From Gnetum montanum (Eukaryota; Streptophyta; Gnetopsida; Gnetales; Gnetaceae): DNA of 64,000 nucleotides. Made by a program: the position numbers and the translations under genes. The notes beneath the pieces were generated by a model. It made no database searches. It was not told where the DNA came from and saw only the letters and a list, made by a program, of their open reading frames with translations. Shown one piece after another: positions 45,935 to 57,990 of the stretch (position 1 is the stretch's first letter; each line of letters starts with the position of its first letter). The stretch covers positions 237,168 to 301,167 of the forward strand of contig MNCI01002109.1 of NCBI GenBank assembly GCA_015680685.1. Direction: 5' to 3'.

Positions 45935-48050
45935 CTTGGTACTCTACCTAAGTAGTCTTACTTTTCAAAAATAAAGATAGGACATATCTTAATAATTACT
46001 GATTGATTACAATCAATTTAATTTTCACTAAGATTTGGTCACTATTTTGGAGAATAAAATTAGTTCATTGGTAGAAATGTAAGGTCTTCATGCTTAGTCA
46101 CAAGCAAGATTCAAGAGGAATCATTCTACTATAGACCATATGATAACTTTGTGTTATTTTGTGAATAAAGCAAAAAAGTCCAACCATACATCTTTTACCT
46201 ATTGATTTTTTTAAGACATATGATTCTGTTGTTTGGGATAAAATTTAGAAGATATTAGGTAACATTAATATACCACAAGATCTCCTTTATGCTACTAAAA
46301 ACATTTATCAAATAGTTAACATTCTCATTGAAAGATAATCTTACTAGAGAAGGAACAATTATCAATAGCTCAGTTAGAATTAAACAAGGTTGTCCTTTGT
46401 TCCCTACCCTTCTTGGAATATTTATAGATGAATTGGAGGAATAGATGCAAAATATCTCTAATCATGACATATTAGTGAATGAATTATTTTTTAACATGCT
46501 TTTATTTGCATATGATGTTTCCTTGATTGAAGAATCATCTCTATGATTAAATGATATGCTTCAAATTCTCCATGACTACTACAACAATTCTGGTATTAAA
46601 GTTAATATTAATAAGACTAAAATTCTAGTGTGTGGTAGTAGAAATAGAAATTACAATTTTTTTCTTGAAGGAAAAATACTTGATATATGTAAATCTTATA
46701 AATATTTGAAAGTTGAATTTACCAATAATTATAGATAGCATACCCTTATTACTCAAAGGGTTTTAAGAAGCATACAGGCTCTATTTACTCTAAGAAATAA
46801 TTGCAATAGGATACAAATTTTGGATTTGGAGATCATAAGCAAATTTATTTTGCAATCTTGTCCAACATATATTATTATATGGGTGTGTTGCATGGGAACC
46901 TTTTCTTTCTCTACATAAAAAAATTAGAGCATGTTTAAAAATAGTTTTTTTATGTGAATTTCAAGTGAAAATGTAGACTTCTTATGATGTCTTACTTTTA
47001 GAAGTAGATTTGCTCCCTTTTGAAGTTAAAGCCCTTGTCAACTTATTACGTATACTTAGAAGTTAAGTTACATAGAGGAAGTCAATTATGCTTAGGAGAT
47101 ATTGGATGCTACATAAGAAAATGTATGGTTGCATCGAGAAAAAGTATGGCTTCAGCCATGGAATATTTATAATTGAGGATCTTCCTTTAAACAAAAGGCT
47201 GTTCCAAAAGACTAAAAAAGAAAAAGTCTTGGCTAAAATCTGATTGAACATGTCAAGGTAAAAATATTTTTTTAACATTTTGTAAGAGGATTTTTATTAT
47301 CTAGCACTAAAAGTATGTATTCTCAGCTATTTCTATTCATTTAAGAAATCAAATTGCTAGAGCAACAATGAGCTCTCATCATATCCCTATTGAAACAGGT
47401 CACTGGATCAATCAATTGAGAGAAGAGCATATACTTAGAAGTTAAGTTACATAGAGGAAGTCAATTATGCTTAGGAGATAATGAATGCTACATAAGAAAA
47501 TAGATGGTTACATCAAGGAAAGCTATGGCTTTAGCCATGGAATATTATAATAGAGGATCTTCATTTAAACAAAAGGCTCTTTCGAAAGACTAAAAAGGAA
47601 AAAATCTTGGCTAAACTTTAGTTGAACATGTAAAGGTAAAAATATTTTTTTAACATTCTATAAGAGGATGTTTGTTATCTAGTACTCAAAAGTATCTATT
47701 TTCAACTATTTCTATTCATTTAAGAAATCAAATTGCTAGAGCAAGAATTAGCTCTCATCATATCCTTATTGAAATAGGTCATTGGATCAATTAATTAAGA
47801 GAAGAACGTATTTACAAATCATTCAAACAAAGCATAGAAGATAAAGAACATATCTTTTTATTTTTGTCATATTTAGCTTACATTTGAATAAATTATAATA
47901 TTAATTATAATCTAATGATTTTTTTTTAGTTTGATCCTATCTAGTTGGGGCATTACATCAATGATAAACGTTCTTCAAAAATATGTTAAGGCTTTGTAAT
48001 TCTCCGACAAATATTTTATGATTTCCTGGATGTAATAAAAATTTCCAATT
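45935..48050 (+). pseudogene. LINE remnant with reverse transcriptase and zinc-binding C-terminus
   Basis: Non-LTR retrotransposon RT in decayed frames. N-terminal motif HSTIDHMITLCYFVNKAKKS (about 46,120-46,180); then a stretch like F.KTYDSVVWDKI (about 46,205-46,245); IKQGCPLFPTLLGIFIDELE (46,380-46,440); LLFAYDVSLIEES (about 46,500-46,535), where the catalytic A-D-D has become A-Y-D; then SGIKVNINKTKILVCGS and FFLEGKILDICKSYKYL (46,556-46,738). The C-terminal zinc-binding region reads EDKEHIFLFLSYLAY (about 47,835-47,885). Inactive. From memory this RT type is common in non-flowering land plants; a database search is needed to confirm. Confidence 0.8.
47051..47808 (+). repeat. 379-bp tandem duplication inside LINE
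   Basis: 47,051-47,429 and 47,430-47,808 are near-identical; both begin TATACTTAGAAGTTAAGTTA. They repeat a part of the LINE C-terminal coding region (HIPIETGHWINQ). The copies differ by scattered substitutions and small indels. Confidence 0.9.
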
Positions 48051-48054
48051 CCAA

Positions 48055-48462
48055 TAGCTAGTCACTTGGTACATCCAATAGTGGCATAGGCTAGGCTAGT
48101 AATCCTAGTAGCTAATATGTATATTCAAAAATGTGATGGAAACATTATGGAAGAACATTCATCATCCATAAACTAGAATAGGATTTATATTCTACTCTTA
48201 GTTAATTAGTGAATTATATAATTATATTTAATTTAACTATTTTTACATAGAATCAAAATCATAGGCTAATCAAAAACATCGATGTTGTCCTTTTTATGTT
48301 TAGACATACACTATGAACCCACTACAAATGTGACTAGGAAGATAGCAACCTTAATTGATCTACACTACTTCTAGATGTACAACTTAACCCTTCCATGGAT
48401 TACAATCAAATGAAATGCTCATTAACTCATATGGTTGGGTATGAAAAATGCTTCTTGCTCAT
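48055..48462 (+). repeat. Old LTR fragment, plus orientation, target of element E
   Basis: Diverged R-U5 with the TTGGTACATCCAATAGTGG motif and the U5-like end CATATGGTTGGGTATGAAAA...GCTCAT. Its last two bases (CA) are found at 61,466-61,467, after element E and its target duplication. Confidence 0.65.
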
Positions 48463-49374
48463 TGATGAGTAGTGAGGTACCCCTATGCCCAACCATATGA
48501 ATCACAAAGCTTTCACGCATGATTTGGTCAAATTCCATGGACTCTAGAGTTTCTGGTACACTAGTTCTCTAAGAAGTAAAGTAGACATTGAAGACATTCA
48601 TTATCTTTCCAACTACACTTGTGAAGCTCAAGAGCATGATTTAAGTGTAATTGAGGCATATAATTTTTTGTCATTTTATATTTTATGGTTTTGGTGCTTG
48701 AAATAAACAAGGTAAAGAATAAAGTAATTTAATACCTACTTTAATCTAATCGACTAACTACTATTCAACTAGTCCTAACATAAGTATCTAGTCCCACTTG
48801 TCGTACACATCCTAAACACGTATAATGTTGCTAGGTTACCAAACTTTAAGCATTGCTAGGATTACCAAAAGCCATATGCATGCTCGAAGTGGTCATACTT
48901 AATTTTTTACCTAATCACTATTTAACTTATCTTGATTAATTACTTAATTAGCTTAATTACTAAAGAACATTGAATAAATAACTAAAAACATTCAATGCAT
49001 GAATAAAACATCTAAGCTATCCAAAATGCTACAAGGTTTGATCAGAAAGATTTTCTTTATTGCCGCACACATTGTCATGCTCAAGTACAAAAGTGTTCGA
49101 ATAAAGATCTGTAAACTCAATGACTCCTACTACAGGAACTTTGGAAATACTCTAACTTTTAAACGTAAAAACTATGATAGCTTTGCTACAACTATGATAG
49201 AATGATGCCTAAAAATAGTAGGTTGGCATGTATTTATAGGCAAGAATAGACCCTATGTCAACGAGATCATGTCAAAGCATGAAATGAAACATCGACAGGG
49301 CTTAGTTGATGGGGCCTAGTCAATAGAGCCTAGTCGACAAAGCCTCATCAACGTAGCTAATCTATGACTCATCA
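48463..49374 (-). repeat. Element E 3' LTR
   Basis: 912 bp. Pairs with 60,578-61,460, sharing the GGACTCTA(G/T)AGTTTCTG segment. TATAAATA is at 49,231-49,238. The outer end, TGATGAGTCATAG in the minus sense, joins the PPT. Confidence 0.9.
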
Positions 49375-49387
49375 TACCCCCATGACT
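49375..49387 (-). promoter_or_regulatory. Element E polypurine tract
   Basis: The minus strand reads AGTCATGGGGGTA directly before the 3' LTR. Confidence 0.78.
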
Positions 49388-49629
49388 AAATGAAAACTCA
49401 TCCTTGGGTTCTTTACAAAATTGTGAAGGTATGGGATTACTAACTAACACATGACACAACAAAACCAATCATGATAAAACTAAGTGTGAATCATGATAAA
49501 ACTAAGTGCCCAAGTGTACAGATCAACAAAATTACAAATTATGGTATTCACAAAATAAAATTAAACACCAAGAAAACTAGAAAATACATCCTCTGATGGT
49601 GTGAAGATAATTGAAAAGATCACATGATC

Positions 49630-52375
49630 CTAGGTGATGGAGGCTCCTAAGGTTCTGATTGATCTTCTTCAGCTTTAGGCACATGTGGTGGTTGAGGCTA
49701 TTATGGTTGTCTAGCTACTGTTGCAACTTTCAGTGGCAAATGGAAAGCATCCAACAATGTTTTCATTTTTCCTCCTTACTCTTGGGATCATGCATGATCC
49801 ATGCAACTTTGCTAATGTGGGCTAGAATGGGCACATTCCAAGGATAGGGAATTTCAGGAAATAACTCATTAGCATTAAAAAACCAGATAATGAATTTTTT
49901 GCTTTCGATGTCAAACACCTTGACTATGTTTTATAGCTCCTAGTAGTCATTCATTGTCTTGGCCAAGTTCTCAACAATTTAATCATTAATCGGTGAATCA
50001 TGCCCTAAGAACTTCAAGTTTAGCATTTGCTATCTTAAGCTTTTACTTAGTGTCCTTATGGTGCTTGAACTTGATTTCATATAGCAAGTACAAGTTGGTC
50101 TTTTACTTTTCAAGTTCTAACCATGGTTGTCTAGTAGTTAGCATTTCTACGTTTGCATATCAGAGATTAGCCAATTTCATATATTCTATCATTTCTTTGA
50201 TTTGCAACTTCTTTAGGTAGATCTCCACTCTATTGTAGGCATCTATCCCATTAATGATGGGCTACAACACCTCTCTTCCTTACTAGAGTTGTTGGAGGGC
50301 CTCATTTCCTCTTGCCTTAGCCATTTGGATATGCTTCTCATTCACCTCCTTCTATAGGCCAACCTAGTCACAGTAGTGATTCTTAACTCTCTCAAATTTG
50401 AGAGTCTCATTTTTCCAAGTGATGATTTTAATGATAGATTTCTGGCGTAAGGCATGGACTTCCTCCATAGACAGATTATGATTCTCTATAGCCAATTTCC
50501 TCAATTCCATATTCACTCTAGTGATTTTCTCCTGTTGTTGATGGATAAGTTCTTACATTTGTTGTTTTTGTGCATCAACATTTTGTAGGTGGTGGTTTTC
50601 TATGGTTAGTGTTTCATTTTCCTCATGCATCTGAACCAAGTCCTTTTAAACTGAATAGGTCTTTACTTTGGCCATGGACTAATTAAAGATATACATTACC
50701 ACTCCCTCCTCAACTTGTTTTAATCATTCTTAAATCTGTTAAAAAGCTTCATCTCTAGTTATTACAAGGTTGAGGAGTGTAGGGTCAGCAAAGCAGGCAT
50801 GTAATTCAGCAACCTCTATGGCCAAGTGTTGGTTTTGTGCTTGAATTATTTCAAGTTATCCTTCTAAGATGATACATTTCCCCTTTTCCTTGAGCAGCTT
50901 CAACTTCAAAAAGATTTGAAATCAGTTGCTTGCTCCCCACTATTTACCCCAGCAACTCTTCATGCTAGGCTGCACTCAATCTTTTGTTGATAGTTCCTAC
51001 GAATGTCTGCACATCTTGAAGTGCAAATGTGTTTGGTACAGACATTGAAGGTGCATTAAGTGCTTCTACAATTTGGTTAGCAATAACTTCTACATCTATC
51101 TCCTATCCTTGATGCTACATCACTAGTACAAATGGCCCCTGGCCCTCTTCCAAGCACACTGAAAAGGAGATGGCATTCCTAGATATTTTTGAGAATAAAT
51201 GGTGTTGAGATAGAGACACCATCACCTCTCGAGCATTGGGATTTGATCTCACAGGTAGCTACATTTTTTAGGTGAAGAATATTGGGCCTTCTCCCTCCAT
51301 TTAACTCATTATTCAAGCCACCTCATTAAGGTGATTCATCGTAGGTCAATTTATAAATGGATCTCCACCACTCAATCATGCTCATTGCTCTTGCTCACAC
51401 AAGAGTTGTTCTCAAATTTCACGTAAGTGCTCAATGGCTACGTAGGCCTCTAGCATTGTTTCTTGAGTGGGTGGTGGAGGTGGTGCCTACTACTCCCTTT
51501 CTTTAGACATCATAGGTGTCTTTTCCTTTATCATTTTAGACCAAGAGGCTACAAGAGTATGCTTGATCATGTCATTGGTGTAGCAGATTATCCCTACCCT
51601 TTTGCAAAGTTTTTGGATAAGGCATGGGAAAGGTAGGGTTTTCCTTCTATGTTCATTTTCTTTGAAATGCTTTTCTATCTCTAAATAGGTTAATTGTGGA
51701 AGGTTTGCTAGAAATCTCCCACTTAGAGCAACACATGCTCAGGTGAAGAAGGTAGTCAACTTACTGGGCCTCACCATCAGATTGAGGTGATAAGCTACTA
51801 TCTTGAAGTATATGCATTCCATTAGTATGAGCATGCCAAGCTCCTTATGGTCAACCCCGTAACACCATTGGGTCCACTCCTCTTTGGCCTCTAGGTCAAC
51901 TTGCATAGACAGTTGTACTAGTTGTGTCCTAAAATCAAGTAACTCAAGAGCCTTTGTGATGGCTTTAGCTAAGTAGGATGCTTGAATGTCCTTGATCTTC
52001 ACAGTGGAGCCTACCCTTCTATTATTCTAGAAGAGGTACATCTCTTCCATGTACCACTTCCCATTGGAAGTGATGATTAGCCACATGGAAGAGGTTTGCA
52101 ATTTTGTCTTCACCTCTATTAGAGCATGCTCTAAGAATGCCTTGAAGTTTAGTTCTTGGAGAACTGAGTGTTGGACATTATGGGATCTGATTATGTCAAG
52201 GAAGGCTTGTGTTAGTATCATTTCAAGTCTCGGTATGGGCCTTGGTGCCTCTCCTCACTATGATTCTTCTATTATAGTCTAACTAAAGCCACTTCGAACT
52301 CCTACCAAGGAGATACCATTATATGGGTTTCTCTACTTGTTCTTGCTGGCCCCTTCTAGTTCTAGGTCGTTTCTC
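49630..52375 (-). pseudogene. ORFx of element E: basic N-terminus, conserved domain, coiled coil
   Basis: Sense-strand ORF between integrase and the 3' LTR, with stops. Basic start REKRPRTRRGQQEQVE (about 52,335-52,375, nuclear-signal-like). Then MILTQAFLDII, LQELNFKAFLEHALIEV, MWLIITSNGKWYMEEMYLF (52,027-52,221); IKDIQASYLAKAITKALEL, EEWTQWCYGVDHKELGML, AYHLNLMVRPSKLTTFFT (51,739-52,002). A long heptad-rich region runs to about 49.9 kb, with LSMEEVHALRQKS and ITWKNETLKFERVKNHY (about 50,395-50,475) and EYMKLANL, RQPWLELEK. C-terminus MHDPKSKEEK. It matches element D block by block, including YHLN.MVRPSK and the tail WIMHDPKSKEEK versus MNDPRSKEEK. No env hallmarks (signal peptide, membrane anchor) seen. 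Confidence 0.8.
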
Positions 52376-54540
52376 CCTTAGTTGAGATGGTTCTCCCTCC
52401 TATGATTGTTTCAGTATTGGTGTCATCTTTACTCACATCATGACCATGGGTTAGCAATTATTGTGTAATGTGAAACAATTGGGATACCTTATCTTGTTAG
52501 GAAGGTTACACTTGACTAAGTTGTGATTATGGATAATTTGATCAATGTTAATTATTAAATTATTTGTGTTTTGATGTTGATAAATGATTATAGTCATACT
52601 AGAGGTTGTTGAAAGGGTTAAACTTTCAAAAATCAATGGTTTTCACTATTTTTGAATTCATTAACCCTTTGGGAAACAAAAAAATTTCATTAAACCTTAA
52701 GGTTTGCAACCCCCATGATGAAGAGCTTATCTCCGATAGCTGTAGGATCAAAGAACGAAGTGATTTGACAAACAATAGGAAAGTTATGGACTTTGGAAGG
52801 TTTTGGGCTCTGAAAAATGACAAAAACTCCTCTCTTGCTATGAAGCAAATCATAAAAAATTTCATAGTGTTCAACAATATTTACAGAGTTTTTGCTTTGC
52901 ATCAATGAGGCCTAATCAACGAGGTCAATTGCATCAACTAGGCCTAGTCGACGTGGCTATTGACCACCATTGACTTTAGTTGACTTTGGTAAAACTTTGA
53001 AAATACAAGAAGTTTTTGAATGAAATTGGAGTCAAATGGAAGCCCAAAAAGCCATGAACATGATGAAAATAGTAGAAGAGGATGTTGAAGCTTAGAAAAT
53101 TTAAAAAATTGAGAAAATGGTTGGAGAATGAAGTTCAATGAAGGTTTTAAGGAGCATAGGGCTAGATGTACAATAGGGAACATGAAAGATACAATTATAG
53201 CAATATCTAAGGTAAGGGATGTGACTATCCAAGCCAAGAGATATGCAAGTGGCTCCTTCCCATAGCAAGCACATGCCCTTTTTTACCCTTGCATAATCTC
53301 AACTAAGGAGTCCATGGACCCCATAGTCAATTAATGGTCATGAAAAGTTAAGGACCAATCTAGAAAAATCTATCCAAGAATTCCAACACATCAAACTAAG
53401 ACATTGAGCATAACATAGAAACTAGCAGTGAGGTGAGTTATGAGCAGCATAGATGGATGACTAAGAAGGTGGGATGGAATTCTAAATTGAGGTCATAAGA
53501 AGTCCCTTGTGGAGTTTGTGTCTAAAATGAACTAAGAAGATCCATCCTTAGTCCAAATTGAAACAAATCGCTTTTAGTAACTTCACATCATCACTTCAAG
53601 ACTGATCCACCCCCTCAAGACACAAGAGTGCTCCCAAAAAAATACCACTGCATCATAAACAAAGGAAAAGAGAAGTAGGAAGTGACAAAGGGCCTTAGTT
53701 AGAGGGAACCTTCAAGCATGGGTCACATGTCTTTCTAGTCCCATAACTATTGCTTGTAGCCTGATTCTTTATCTAAGGGGTGTGCTTTGAATTATGATCA
53801 TGTTTTTTTTTTATGGGAACCACACCATGTAAAGACTTTATTTGACTTCCTATTATTGGTTGACATGGAAAGGTGAGAAGTCAATGAAAACACTCAAGCA
53901 CTCAAGTAAGTAGAAGAGTACAAATAGTATTGAGTTTCCTTGAAGTCACACCTTGTGCAAACCTTTGAAATCTTTCCAATTCTAGAAACTACCAAGGTCA
54001 TCAATTTATTAAAATTTTATTTAATAAAAGGGATCTCAAACTTCGAAAATAAGGAAAAATGGATGGGTGGATGATGTGGATTCACTACTTGTTCCATGAA
54101 AAATAAAATGTGTCTTATTCATCAGACATCAAAATTCAAAAATAGAAACTAGACATTAAAAATCACAACATTAAGCACAAACCACCATTAGTAAATAGCA
54201 ACATTGGCACTATGTCCTATAGTAATAAAGCACATTTATTATCAAAAATAATTGAAAGTCACACAAAAATAAAATGAAATATATAAGAAAGTACAAAATA
54301 TTCAAGAAAGATAAAACACACCAATGATGTTGTAAAACAAAAATTGAGAAAATGGGTAAAAACCAACAATGTGTAAAATAAAAAAGTGAAAAATAAAAAG
54401 GTGAAAAACTAAGGAGCCATGTGGATGGTTAGCATGGATAGCCATCTCCCCCATGACTGTGTTAAAGGGAAGAGATACGAAATATAGAGCATGGTTATCC
54501 ATCCGATGAGGTGGTAGTTGCACTAGATTGTCTTGGCTCT
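52376..54540 (-). other. Element E region between integrase and ORFx
   Basis: No supported gene; ORFs of up to about 100 codons (52,606-52,908 plus; 52,944-53,237 minus) have no recognised similarity. It contains the shared post-integrase block at about 53,690-53,840 (sense CTTTACATGGTGTGGTTC, AATTCAAAGCACACCCC, GACATGTGACCCATGC) and a PPT-like motif at 54,448-54,458. Confidence 0.65.
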
Positions 54541-54544
54541 AGGA

Positions 54545-57500
54545 AAGGTATCATTTGTTGGATGTTGACCAACTACTTTCTGTGTGGGCTTTTAGGTTTT
54601 TAGATTAACATGGTCTCAAAGGGAAAGGTTTTTTCAATTATATAAGGTCCCTTCCACAACATTTGAAACTTTGTTTTCTGGGGTATGTGTGTGGGGTTCC
54701 AATAGAGAACCTTATCTCTAGGTTGAAATTTTACTTTCTAGATTCTCAACTCATTTCATTGTTTGTTGAACACCTTATGCACTTCATTAAAAGATAGGGC
54801 TACTAATAAATTTTTTTCTACCATGTTGAGATTGACCAATCTTTCTTTTTGTGCTAGACTTAGGTCGAGATTCATATCACAAGCTGTTGAAAGTGTACGA
54901 AGCTCAAATTGAATCGAGAGCATTAGAAGTTTCCTATACACTAACTCATATGGAGAGTAGCTAATAGGGAGTTTCCTTGTCAAGTAGTAGGCTCAAAGGA
55001 CATCTTTGAGTTTTGTGCTCTAGTCTCTCCTATGTTTGCTTATAGTCCTTATTAAAATATTTGTAATCTTCTTGTTAGTTACCTCTACTTGATTGTTGGC
55101 TTGGGGGTGATAGGGTGTTGTTAATTTATGTTTGACCCCCAATTATTGCATGAGTTTTCAAAAAGTGGCACATGTAAAATGAGTTCCATTGTTAGAAATC
55201 AATGTATGTGGCACCCCAAACCTATTTACAACATTTTTTGTACAAATCAAGCAGTAGTGGATGATGTACAGTCAGTGATGGTTGCTGCTTTTGCTCATTT
55301 GATGCAGTAGTTGACTGCTATGATGATGTATGTATTTCCATTGGACATGGGTGTGATGGAACCCATGAATTCTATGCCCCATATGTTAAAGGGCTCCAGT
55401 GGTTGAATCCACTATTGAGGATCCTCCATTCAAGCGATCATCCCACCATCTCATTGACAGTGCTCGTAGGATCAAACAAATTGATGGACGTTCCTGAAGA
55501 TTGTAGGACAATAGTATCCTACCATCAGGATTTTTATGGACATGCATCTCCTTGCATAGTGGCCTCCACAAGGGCTTTCATGAGTATCCTAGAGAACATG
55601 CAATTGATCTGCATATTCTTCTTATAGTCCAAATCTTGTGGCATTTCTTGAGTGAGAAGGTAAGCGAGGATGTCATCATATCATTTTGATTTGGTAGGAA
55701 ATTAGTCATCTATTGCTTCTGTAAAGAGGAGTTCATCTAGAAATTGATTAAAGAGTGGGCTGTCTTCCTCCATGTTATCCCATCTTAACCAAGAGAGATG
55801 GTTAGCAATCACATTCTTAGTACCTTTTTGATCTATCATTGTAAGATTGAATTCTTGCAAGACTACAAGCCACCGTATGATACGAGGGCTCATCATTGGA
55901 TTGTTTATTAAGTAGATGGCACTGTGAACTATGTGCACAAACACTTTATAGCCAAGCACATAGTGCCTAAAATTTTCAATAGCATACACCACTACCATTA
56001 GTTCTTTCTTAATTGTAATGTAATTCAATTGTGCACCCATAATGCTTTGACTTGCATAGTGGATGTAATATGTACATTTCTTATCATCCAGCTACATAAT
56101 CATAACTCCCAGGGCATAATTACACACATTTTTCAATGTATAAAATGGTTTTGACTAGTTTTGTGCCTATAGGATTGGAGTTTCTACAATCTTCTTCTTG
56201 AGGATTGAGAATGCATTTTCACATTCCTTGATCCAGATGAATAGGGCATCTTTCTTTGTAAGCTTAACAAACGACTTTGTGATCTTATAGAAATTCTCTA
56301 TAAACCACTAGTAGTAGCTAGTGTGTCCAAGGAGTGAGCAGACATCTTTGACTATCTTTGGTTGGCATGTGATTCCTTGAATTACCCTTATCTTTTTTGA
56401 GTCTACCTCTATCCCTTTTTGCAAAATTTAGTGTCCTAGTACTATGCCCTCTTGGACCACTAAATGGATTTTTTGCCAAATGAGCCTAAGGTTTTTTTTT
56501 AATACATCTTAGGGCTTGCTCAAATGTAGCCTCATAGGTAGAGAAGTCATCCATAAAAACTTCTCTACCTATGGGGCTACATTTAAAATGTTGCACGGGC
56601 ATTGCATAGGTAGAGAAGTGGTGGGTTTGCATGGGCATTGCATAGATCGAATGGCATCTTGCAATATGCAAAATTCCCCCATGGACTTGTGAATGTTGTC
56701 TTAGCCTGTTCATCTAACACAATCTAGAATTGGTTATAGCCACTATAACCACCCAAGAAGCTATAATAACAATGTCTAGATATGGTGTCCAATGCTTGCT
56801 CTACAAATGACAATGAAAATAATCTTTAAATGTTGCCATATTCAACAGCTTAAAGTCAATGCAATCCCATCACTTTTCATCTTTCTTTAGTATAATTACA
56901 AGTGGGCTAACCCATTCACTATCCACAATGGGATAGATCAACCCTGGCTTAAGGAGTTGTTTAATTCTCTTTAATAATCTGCTTTAACTTGGGATCCAGC
57001 CACCTCTATGATTGCCTTCTTGGCTTCATGGCTGGGTCAGTGTAGACATGATGTTGGCATATCCTTAGATCAATTCTAGTTAGTTTAGGATATGACTAAG
57101 CAAAGGTTGTTGACCATTTGTTGACCACCTTCAATAGCTTGTCTTTTTATTTGGGAGCAAGATTTGCATTGATTATAGCCAGTTTCCATTGTTTAAAAAT
57201 GCAAACTCCATGCTAACTGTTAGAGTTTTTAACTTTAGGAGCTCCTGCATGAAATTATCAAGGATTTCCAACTCTCCCCAATAGGTATCATCATTTTCAT
57301 CATCAAAGAGTTGGTGATGAGCTTGTTCAAGTTCATCCATGTCTTCGACATAGGCACATGTTAGGCTCTTAGTAGGTTCCATACATAATGTGATGCTATT
57401 AAAGTCAGGTGTCAGTCACTAGGTGCCCTCCTATTTTGTGGTTGCTGCATACAAGCACCATTGGATATCAATTTCATGTGCACACGGATTGCATGCTTTG

Positions 57501-57990
57501 ATGAACATACTTTTAATGGACTAGATTTTCTGCATACATATGCACCTATTATCATTGTACATGAAGCATGGAACTCACTTCTTCTCAAGTTGTTCAAATT
57601 CATTTTCCTCAAAGATTTCCAAGGAGAGGTCCCTGAGACCCTTTCATGTATTAATGATTCTCAACCATGCCCATCCCATAATGATGGGGAAGTTGCCTTT
57701 GAAATTTTCTACCTTGATCACCAGAAGATCGGCAATATAAGACCACCCACAAGCTATGGTCACAATGTCCTCGACTAACCCAAAAGGGATAGTGATTGAC
57801 TGGTCTCCCAATTCCAAATGGATATTACTCTTCTTGAGAGGTGGTAGGTTCCAAGCCTTGTACATGTCATAGGAGATCAAATTGATACCAGAACTAGAAT
57901 TAAGAAGAGCTTTGAATGGCTTATGTCCAGCAATTTGTAAGCAAATAAGAGGACTTCCCAAGTCAAATATTTTCATGGGAAGGTTTCCAA
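54545..57990 (-). pseudogene. pol: Element E protease, RT, RNase H and integrase remnant
   Basis: Protease (57,644-57,976): the catalytic triplet is lost (ALLNSSSGINLIS), but CGWSYIADLLVIKV and GNFPIIMGWAWLRI remain. RT (56.45-56.95 kb): FKLLNMATFKDYF-like and SGYNQF, an intact EVFMDDFSTYE, but the segment before it is rearranged by a local direct repeat and an inverted duplication (56,522-56,645). RNase H (55,702-56,040): GAQLNYITIKKELMVVVYAI, FRHYVLGYKVFVH, MIDQKGTKNVIANHLS. Integrase (54.76-55.57 kb): GIEFMG (Glu for the first Asp), ISNNGTHF-like (Asn for the second), VEVTN region kept. C-terminal half FELRTLSTACDMNLDLSLAQ. Clearly dead. Confidence 0.85.

Noticed and set aside
45314-45951. 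Long ORFs of 141-193 codons across 45.3-45.9 kb
   Set aside because: They are mostly translations of the N gap and of LTR tandem repeats.
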